Part shown: positions 58,089 to 64,000 of the stretch, one piece after another
Layout: each line of letters starts with the position of its first letter
Position numbering within the stretch: the first letter of the stretch is position 1
Source: CATOSD01 sp034421955
GTDB taxonomy: Bacteria; Chloroflexota; Dehalococcoidia; Lucifugimonadales; CATOSD01
DNA: 64,000 nucleotides
Assembly: GCA_034421955.1 (NCBI GenBank)
Contig: DAOUJZ010000013.1
Span: forward strand, 1-64,000
Direction: 5' to 3'
The notes under the pieces: generated by a model
The model's input: the letters and a program-made list of their open reading frames with translations, nothing else
Database searches by the model: none
Told to the model about the DNA's origin: nothing
Program-made: the position numbers and the translations under genes

Positions 58089-60662
58089 CTAGACGACGCT
58101 GAAGGTCGAGCCATACTCGTCCTTCGTCACCTCGATGCGGACAGGGAAAGCCTCCTTCATCTGTTCGACGTGGGTGATGACTATAATCTTCTGGAAGTCG
58201 TCCTCGATGGACTTGATGGCCTCGGTCAGCCGCTCCTGCCCCGATGCGTCCTGCGATCCAAATCCCTCGTCTATGAACAGGATGGGCAGTGGCGCGCCGG
58301 ACCTGCTGGCCAGCAGCCGGGACAGCGCTATCCTCAGCGCGAAGTCTATCCGGAACGCTTCTCCCCCACTGAACATCTCGTAGCTCCGCGTGCCTATCTC
58401 GTCCGCTATCAGGATGTCCAGTTCCTCGGCCCGAACGTCCGAACCTCTCAGCCGCCTGCCCTCCTTGAGCTCCAGCTTCAGGCTCATGCGGTTCTCCGTC
58501 AGGCGGGACAGCAGCCGGTTGGCGTCGCCCTGGAGTTGCGGGATGGCGTTCTCTATGATGAGCGCGGGGATGCCGTTCTTGCCGAACGCCACGGCCAGTT
58601 CGTCGTAGATGCCCTTCTCGTCCACCAGCCCGCGTCGGACAGACTCGTCCTCGCGATTTTGAGCCTCCAGCGCCTCGCATTGGGCCAGGCGGTCCCGAAG
58701 TATGCCGCGCCGCACCTCCAGTTCCTGAAGTTGGCCTTCCAGTTCGCGGAGCCGCCGCTCCGCCTCGCCCAGTCTCGCCTCCGTTTCGGGCAGCGTTGCC
58801 AGTTCCCGCGCCAGCTGCCCGGCGCGCGCCTCGTGGCGTTCCGCCTCGTCGCGGCGCTGGGCCAGCGCGCTTTCTCTGTCCTCCAGCGCGGCTCGCTCGG
58901 ATTCCACTCGGCCCTGGGCATCTCGCAGGCGAAGGCTCAGCTCTTCGTATTGGACGAGCGCGGACGCCCTGTCTCGCGTGGCGGCGTGGGTTTGGGCGTC
59001 GTAGCCGAGAGTCTCGATTTCGGCTGTAACCCGCGCCAGTTGCTCGCGCTCGTCGTGGGCGTAGTCGTCGGATTCGAGCCTGACGCGTAGCCGTTCAAGT
59101 TGCGGCGCGGTCGTCTCCATCTGCTCGCGCGCCCGTTCCGCCTCATCGCGTTCGCGCGTCAGCGTCGCGCTCGTACCCTGGATGCGCCTGCCTTCGGCGA
59201 CTTGAGCCGTCTCCAGCCGGGCGATCTGGGCGGCCATTCGCTTGAGCTTGCTGTCCAGTTCTCGCCTTTCGGCGTCGTTGGAATCGTAGCGTTCTCTGGC
59301 GGCCTTGCCTTGCGTCTCGTACTCGGTGCGAAGGTGTTCCGCGCCGTTTTCGCCCACCTCCTGGTTGCACAGCGGGCACAGCGTGTCGCCCTGTTCGAGC
59401 AGGTCGAACTTGCGCCTGGTTTCATCCATCTCTTCGCGCAGCCGCTCGTTGTCCCGCGTGAGCGATTGGACGCGCAGCTCGGCGGCACGCTCTAGGCCGC
59501 GCAGATCTCGCAACTCTCGTGCGGACTCCGCGAGCCGCTGTTGGGCGATGTGGTTGAGTCGCAGTTGCTCTTCGATTTCGGGGATGCGGTCGGATTGCGC
59601 CTCCAAACGGGCCACGTCGTCGCTGAGGCGGTCTCGCTGGGCGGCAAGTTCCGCGCTACGGACGGCGATTGCGGCGTTCAACTCGGTCCGCTGGTTTCGC
59701 AGCACACTGAGCGTGGAGAGGGCGACGTTCAGCTCTTCGAGTTCTAATCTCGCAGACGCGAGTACGGCGTAGTTGGCGTCTATCTCGTCGGCTCGCGCCA
59801 CGATGTCCGCGTGGTCGTCCAGACTGGCGCGCAGGGCCTTTATCTCCTGCTCCAGGTGGGCGGATTCCCTCCGGGCGCGTTCTAGGTTGGACTGTACGTC
59901 AGGCAGTTCGCGCCTTTTGAGGGACAGCTCGGCCGCCGCCAGTTGCAGCGTATGGAAGTCGGCGCGATGGTCGTCGCGTATCGGTGTAAGCTCGGCGATG
60001 CTGGCATCCGATTGCTCCATATCGCGCTCGTACTCCGGCTTATGATCAATCTCCGGCTGGCGTATCTCGATGCGCGCGGTGGCGTCGCTGATGCCGTCTC
60101 GCAGTTCGCGAGCGTGAGCCTTTGCCCGCTCCTCGAGCCGTTCGTAGTAGGAGAGGCCAAGCGCCTCGGCCAGGAACTCCTTGCGCTTAGAGGGGGTGTT
60201 CTGGGTGAACAAGTCGGCCTTGCCCTGCTGAAGATACGCGGTGTTGATGAAGGTCTCGTAGTCGAGTTGAATGGTATCGATTATCTTGGCTTCCGTCTCG
60301 CGGACGCTGTTTCCGGTTATGGGCCAGAATCCGGCCCCGTTTGCGGCCTGAAACTCGAGCACCGTGGCGCCCTGTCGTGCTCCCGCCCTGCGAGTGTGCT
60401 TCCGTATCACGCGATACACCTGGTCCCGCACGAGGATATCGAGAGTCACCTCCATGTCGGTCTGGCCTTGGTGGATCAGCTCATGCTGCTGGCTGGCCCT
60501 GGTGCTGCCCCAGAGCGCCCAGGTGATTGCGTCGAGCAGCGCGCTCTTGCCGTGGCCGTTCTCGCCGCACAGGCATGCGACGTGCAGGCTCCTGAAGTCT
60601 AAGGTAGGCACGTTGTCCCGGTAGCACATGAAATTTCTGACGCTCAGGCGTAGGGGTATCAT
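58089..60662 (-). CDS. sbcC: SbcC/Rad50-like exonuclease ATPase
   Basis: 857 residues, somewhat short for SbcC. Walker A GENGHGKS at 33-40, signature QLDYETFINTAYLQQGKAD, long coiled-coil arms, and the zinc hook CPLC at 429-432 in the centre. The C-terminal part has GGEAFRIDFALRIALS (signature) and ILFIDEGFGSQD (Walker B). With SbcD nuclease it processes DNA ends and hairpins. No sbcD (Mre11) gene is in the window. Confidence 0.94.
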   Translation of the reverse strand: MIPLRLSVRNFMCYRDNVPTLDFRSLHVACLCGENGHGKSALLDAITWALWGSTRASQQHELIHQGQTDMEVTLDILVRDQVYRVIRKHTRRAGARQGATVLEFQAANGAGFWPITGNSVRETEAKIIDTIQLDYETFINTAYLQQGKADLFTQNTPSKRKEFLAEALGLSYYERLEERAKAHARELRDGISDATARIEIRQPEIDHKPEYERDMEQSDASIAELTPIRDDHRADFHTLQLAAAELSLKRRELPDVQSNLERARRESAHLEQEIKALRASLDDHADIVARADEIDANYAVLASARLELEELNVALSTLSVLRNQRTELNAAIAVRSAELAAQRDRLSDDVARLEAQSDRIPEIEEQLRLNHIAQQRLAESARELRDLRGLERAAELRVQSLTRDNERLREEMDETRRKFDLLEQGDTLCPLCNQEVGENGAEHLRTEYETQGKAARERYDSNDAERRELDSKLKRMAAQIARLETAQVAEGRRIQGTSATLTRERDEAERAREQMETTAPQLERLRVRLESDDYAHDEREQLARVTAEIETLGYDAQTHAATRDRASALVQYEELSLRLRDAQGRVESERAALEDRESALAQRRDEAERHEARAGQLARELATLPETEARLGEAERRLRELEGQLQELEVRRGILRDRLAQCEALEAQNREDESVRRGLVDEKGIYDELAVAFGKNGIPALIIENAIPQLQGDANRLLSRLTENRMSLKLELKEGRRLRGSDVRAEELDILIADEIGTRSYEMFSGGEAFRIDFALRIALSRLLASRSGAPLPILFIDEGFGSQDASGQERLTEAIKSIEDDFQKIIVITHVEQMKEAFPVRIEVTKDEYGSTFSVV

Positions 60663-60708
60663 ATGCGGCCTCGTTGCGATAAAGTGGGCTCAAGTTGGCT
60701 TGGGGGAC

Positions 60709-60714
60709 ATTATA
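60709..60714 (-). promoter_or_regulatory. -10 element for sbcC
   Basis: Read leftward: a perfect TATAAT (60714-60709), with GGGC before it, about 47 bp upstream of the sbcC start. No good -35. Confidence 0.4.
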
Positions 60715-60767
60715 GCCCAACTGGGTCGCGCCCCCGGCGGATGATATGAGAGGCAGGTGGCTGGAAG

Positions 60768-61718
60768 ATGAACCGCACCGATTTCGACGTTGTGACCGGC
60801 GCGTTCAGCTACACGGGCAGATACGTCACACGCTTGCTGTTGAGGCAGGGCCGACCTGTGCGCACGCTCACGGGTCACCCCAGCGCCCGAATGTTCGGCG
60901 GCGCAGTGGGCGTGGCACCCTACAACTTCGACAGGCCCGACGACCTGGCGCGCTCGCTGGAGGGCGCCCACACGCTCTACAACACCTACTGGGTGCGGTT
61001 CGCCAGGGGCGAACTGACTCACGACGTGGCGGTGCGCAATATTACTACAATGCTGCGCGCCGCCGAGACCGCCGGCGTCCGGCGGGTTGTGCACGTGAGC
61101 ATCACCAACGCCGAGGGGGACTCGCCGCTTCCGTACTTCCGGGGCAAGGCGCTGGCGGAGGAGGCGGTGCGCGCGTCGGACATGAGCCACGCGATACTCC
61201 GGCCCACCGTGATATTCGGCCGAGAGGACCTGCTACTCAACAACATCGCCTGGACGCTCCGGCGCTTTCCCTTCTTCCCCGTGTTCGGGCGAGGCGACTA
61301 CCGCGTCCAGCCCATCTTCGTGGGCGACCACGCCGCGCTGATGGTGGAGGCGGGCAATCGTGAGGATAACTACGCTATCGACTCGGTAGGACCCGACGTG
61401 TTCACCTACGAGGAGATGGTGAGGCTGATAGCCGGTTCCATAGGAGCTCGCGTGCGCGTGGCCCACGTGGGTAAGCGGCTTGGTATGCTGATGACTGGGC
61501 TGGTGGGTCTGGTCGTGCGGGACGTCACGCTGACGCGCGACGAGGTCGAGGGACTGATGGCCGACCTGCTGGTCTCGCGTGGCGAGCCTACCGGCGAGAC
61601 TCGCCTGTCCGACTGGCTCGCCGAAAACGGGGCGGACCTGGGAAAGGGCTACGTCTCCGAGCTTGACCGCCACTACAGGCCCGGATCGCAGGGACTCGGC
61701 ACCAGCGACTGGCCTTAA
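60768..61718 (+). CDS. NmrA/NDUFA9-like NAD(P)-binding protein
   Basis: 316 residues. The N-terminal Rossmann region begins VVTGAFSYTGRYVT (GxxGxxG), and VRRVVHVSITNAEGDSPLPYFRGKALAEEAV contains the atypical SDR Tyr/Lys area (YFRGK). The complete chain resembles complex-I-associated NDUFA9 or NmrA-like reductases. The substrate is unknown. SD GGAAG precedes the ATG. Confidence 0.85.
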   Translation: MNRTDFDVVTGAFSYTGRYVTRLLLRQGRPVRTLTGHPSARMFGGAVGVAPYNFDRPDDLARSLEGAHTLYNTYWVRFARGELTHDVAVRNITTMLRAAETAGVRRVVHVSITNAEGDSPLPYFRGKALAEEAVRASDMSHAILRPTVIFGREDLLLNNIAWTLRRFPFFPVFGRGDYRVQPIFVGDHAALMVEAGNREDNYAIDSVGPDVFTYEEMVRLIAGSIGARVRVAHVGKRLGMLMTGLVGLVVRDVTLTRDEVEGLMADLLVSRGEPTGETRLSDWLAENGADLGKGYVSELDRHYRPGSQGLGTSDWP

Positions 61719-61752
61719 GGAGCGCTAGGCCCACGAGATGAGGAGGCACGAG

Positions 61753-62997
61753 TTGACACAGAGCAACACCGAGGAGGTGCTGGCGGCGATAGACCGCGAC
61801 GATATGCTGGAGCTCGCCAAGCAGATGCTAAGGATTCCGAGCTTCAAGACGGAGGAGACGGAACTGGCCCGTTTCATGGCCGACTACCTGGGCGGACGCG
61901 GCTACGAGGTGCAACTCCAGGAGGTGGAGCCGGGGCGATTCCAAACCATCGCCACGCTCAAGGGAGAGGGCGGCGGCAAGTCGCTCATGTTCAACGGCCA
62001 CCTGGACATCGACCCGCTGGCATTCGGCTGGAAGCGCGACCCCTGGGAGCCGAGCGTGGAGGGCGACCGCCTGTACGGCGCGGGCGTGCGCAACATGCAG
62101 GCCGGGGTCGCGTCTATGGTGCAGGCCGCGGAGGCGATGCGACGCTCCGGCGTCCGGTTGAAGGGCGACCTCATGCTGGCGTGCGTCGTCGGCGAGTTGC
62201 AGGGTGGCGTGGGATCATCGTACCTGGCTGAGCACGGCCCGCTGACGGACATGGCGATAATCACGGAGCCGCACGGCCCGGCCAATGTCATGACGGTGCA
62301 CGCGGGCGTGGTCAACATAGCGGTGCACACCATCGGCAAGTCCAGGCACACCAGCCGTAAACAAGGCTCGGTGGACGCCATCGAGAAAATGCGCAAGGCG
62401 ATCCCCGCCATTCGAGACGTCGAGTTCACTTGCGAGCGCCGGGCGGACCTGCCCGCGCTGCCGCTTGTGAACATCGGAGTCATCATGGGAGGTATGGGCC
62501 GCGACTACGACCTAAAGGGGCCGAACTTCGTTAGCGACTTCTGCACCGTGCTGGTCGACGTGCGCTTCCTGCCGGGTATGACCTCCGAGTCGGTCGTCGC
62601 GGACCTCGACCGCGCCTTGAGCGCGCTGCGGGCGGAGGACCCGGACTTCGTCTACGAGATAGAGGTGCCGGCGCCGCCGGTGTTCAAGGCGAACAAGGTG
62701 GTGATGGAGCCGTTCGACCTGCCGCGAGACGAGTACATCGTGGACGCGGTGGCACGGCAGATTCGCGTCGTGACTGGCCGTGAGCCCGAGAACATTGGCG
62801 TGGTGATGCCGAACTCGTACACCGGCAACGACAGCTGCCACCTTTGGGCGGCGGGCGTGCCCTGCGTCCTGATAGGCCCGGCGGGCACCCAGGAGTCGCC
62901 GGACGTGCCCGACGAGTACGCGCCCATCAGCGAGATGGAGCAGGTTGCCAAAGTGCTCGCGCTGACCGCGCTGGAAGTGTGCAACCTGCCCAAGTAA
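61753..62997 (+). CDS. M20-family amidohydrolase with altered metal ligands
   Basis: 414 residues from TTG, because a perfect AGGAGG lies 6 bp upstream; an ATG at 61738 is in frame. It matches the ArgE/DapE/ACY1 family: FNGHLDID (H83, D85), E148 as catalytic base, TEP with E172, and the C-terminal SCHLW histidine. However, the bridging Asp of the usual GRGxxDMKGG is Asn (N114, GAGVRNMQAG), and the second Glu of the EE pair is Leu (L149, GELQGG). It may bind one metal or use another mechanism. Neighbours suggest amide or acyl-group catabolism. Confidence 0.85.
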   Translation: MTQSNTEEVLAAIDRDDMLELAKQMLRIPSFKTEETELARFMADYLGGRGYEVQLQEVEPGRFQTIATLKGEGGGKSLMFNGHLDIDPLAFGWKRDPWEPSVEGDRLYGAGVRNMQAGVASMVQAAEAMRRSGVRLKGDLMLACVVGELQGGVGSSYLAEHGPLTDMAIITEPHGPANVMTVHAGVVNIAVHTIGKSRHTSRKQGSVDAIEKMRKAIPAIRDVEFTCERRADLPALPLVNIGVIMGGMGRDYDLKGPNFVSDFCTVLVDVRFLPGMTSESVVADLDRALSALRAEDPDFVYEIEVPAPPVFKANKVVMEPFDLPRDEYIVDAVARQIRVVTGREPENIGVVMPNSYTGNDSCHLWAAGVPCVLIGPAGTQESPDVPDEYAPISEMEQVAKVLALTALEVCNLPK

Positions 62998-63015
62998 GCG
63001 GGGGGAGTGACAACT

Positions 63016-63053
63016 CACCCCCATCCTAACCTTCCCCCTGCGAGGGGGAAGGG
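63016..63053 (-). repeat. Palindromic repeat family 1, inverted copy
   Basis: Reverse-strand copy (CACCCCCATCC followed by TTCCCCCTGCGAGGGGGAA), just after the M20 stop. Confidence 0.8.
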
Positions 63054-63131
63054 ACAACTAGGAAGGCTCAGGGTAGGCTCTCAATCCTCTCCAATCTAGG
63101 GAGAGGAGGCCCATCAGGAAGCCACTTCTCC

Positions 63132-63797
63132 CTAGAGCGTGATCTCCTTGAGGTGGGGGGATACGGATAGGCGTGCGTCGGTTTGGGCGAGCACTTCTTT
63201 GGCGGTCCAGCCGGGCGCGATCTCGGTGAGCATGGCGCCGTCGGGGCCGATTTCGACAACGGCGATGTCGGTGACCACCAGGCTGACGCACTCCATTGCG
63301 GTGGGCGGGTAGGCGCACTCGCGCACCAGCTTGGAACTGCCGTTGCGGTCGGTGTGCTCCATCGCGACGATTACGCGCCTGGCTCCCGCGGCAAGGTCCA
63401 TAGCGCCACCGACGTTTCCGACGCCGCGCTCGGGCAGCATCCAGTTGGCGAGGTCGCCGCGCTCTGACACCTGCAGCGCCCCGAGCACGGCGACGTCCAC
63501 GTGGCCACCCCGGATCATGGCGAAGGCGTCGGCGGAGCTGAAGAACGACATGCCGGGGGACATCGCCAGGAACTGGCCGCCGGCGTTGATGAGGTCGATG
63601 TCCTCTTCGCCCGGCTCGGCCATCGGACCGTAGTTGAGCACGCCGCTCTCGCTGTGGTACATCACTGAGCGTCCCTCGGGGATGTACTGGGAGCACAGCG
63701 TTGGGATGCCGAGCCCCAGGTTCACCACGTCGCCGTCGCGCAACTCGAGCGCGACCCTCATCGCGATTACCTCACGGTCCAGGCGCTGCTTCTCCAT
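63132..63797 (-). CDS. 3-oxoacid CoA-transferase subunit B
   Basis: 221 residues. The catalytic Glu is E50 in YHSESGVLNYGP, matching the (S)ENG motif of SCOT-type subunit B. MRVALELRDGDVVNLGLGIPTL and GARRVIVAMEHTDRNGSSKLV are typical. It transfers CoA between succinyl-CoA or acetyl-CoA and a short oxoacid, with an A subunit that should lie beyond the window or elsewhere. The upstream partial gene is on the same strand. Confidence 0.92.
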   Translation of the reverse strand: MEKQRLDREVIAMRVALELRDGDVVNLGLGIPTLCSQYIPEGRSVMYHSESGVLNYGPMAEPGEEDIDLINAGGQFLAMSPGMSFFSSADAFAMIRGGHVDVAVLGALQVSERGDLANWMLPERGVGNVGGAMDLAAGARRVIVAMEHTDRNGSSKLVRECAYPPTAMECVSLVVTDIAVVEIGPDGAMLTEIAPGWTAKEVLAQTDARLSVSPHLKEITL

Positions 63798-63825
63798 CGC
63801 GGTCCCTCTCCGGCGCGCCGATACG

Positions 63826-64000
63826 CTACGAGTAGTCGGTAGAGGCGTCGACGCCGGTGAGGATGGACACTATCTGGCCTAGCATTTCCTCGGCCCGTCC
63901 CCGCAGCTCCTCGGCATCGAGCGGGGCGGTGGGGTGCTTGGTGAAGATGGTGGGATAGTCGGGCGTTCCCCACATGCTCGCCATGCCCTCGGCCGTTCGG
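63826..64000 (-). CDS. C-terminal part of an unidentified protein at the window edge
   Basis: A leftward frame enters from beyond the window and stops at 63826-63828 (TAG). 57 residues are visible: SMWGTPDYPTIFTKHPTAPLD then an amphipathic helix (LRGRAEEMLGQIVSIL) and a Thr/Asp tail. It resembles the end of a UGSC-type or related oxidoreductase, but this is only a guess. It precedes the CoA-transferase by 28 bp. Confidence 0.45.
   Translation of the reverse strand, partial: RTAEGMASMWGTPDYPTIFTKHPTAPLDAEELRGRAEEMLGQIVSILTGVDASTDYS

Overview
This window looks like chromosomal DNA from a GC-rich, free-living member of the Chloroflexota, most probably a Dehalococcoidia/SAR202-like lineage. That placement is inferred from gene families and style: lipoproteins with Thr-Pro-rich stalks, leucine-rich-repeat modules joined to TolB propellers, short zinc-ribbon proteins, many SDRs, a cyclase-family hydrolase, an M20 hydrolase and a CoA-transferase. 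No rRNA is present to confirm it. Coding density is high, GTG and TTG starts are common, and many genes overlap by 4 bp (ATGA or GTGA). No CRISPR array, transposase, integrase or complete prophage was seen.

Layout. 0-7.5 kb: a membrane cytochrome b/molybdopterin oxidoreductase with an internal Tat-like motif, then an ECF sigma factor coupled to a membrane von Willebrand A protein, then two tandemly duplicated lipoproteins with a HEYFH metallopeptidase core. 7.6-9.1 kb: a small regulatory locus (IrrE-like protein, XRE regulator, zinc-ribbon protein) with repeated operator-like sites. 9-18.6 kb: thioesterase, purL, fmdB-like, dtd, nadA-nadC, miaB, tRNA-Ser(GCT), and rplY-moaD-moaE. 18.6-26 kb: an MFS transporter, recA, a PaREP1-like gene, recX, a CNNM/CorC protein, a histidine phosphatase and tilS. 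26-33 kb: nicotinamidase and a nicotinate phosphoribosyltransferase-like enzyme, a glycosyltransferase, purM-purH, two tiny membrane proteins and purF.

33.2-39.3 kb is visibly lower in GC and reads like an accessory island: a 1079-residue TolB/LRR/cadherin-like surface protein, a mosaic lipoprotein whose 3' end looks frameshifted, and a translationally coupled two-gene unit in which a small conserved-looking protein precedes a 437-residue IrrE-like protein whose metal-binding residues are lost. This pair is the best candidate for an undescribed system. The 40-44 kb replication cluster runs rplI-dnaB-DnaD-like-DnaC-like, and the DnaC-like loader is a fusion of two complete AAA+ modules. 44-48.6 kb: a HIT protein, aspartate dehydrogenase (nadX), NMN deamidase (pncC/CinA) and an M16 peptidase. 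48.9-64 kb: a multicopper oxidase, a CpaF-like ATPase, an aspartyl protease, four SDRs of which three form a tandem array, otsB, a PH-like membrane protein, a cyclase-family hydrolase, sbcC, an NmrA-like protein, an M20 hydrolase and a CoA-transferase subunit.

Together the genes give a nearly full NAD set (nadX, nadA and nadC de novo; pncA and a PncB-like enzyme for salvage; pncC for NMN recycling), parts of purine synthesis (purL, purM, purH, purF) and molybdopterin synthase (moaD, moaE) beside a molybdoenzyme. Short palindromic repeats are scattered through the window. Several lie inside or at the ends of coding regions, including in-frame insertions in purL and the DnaD-like gene.
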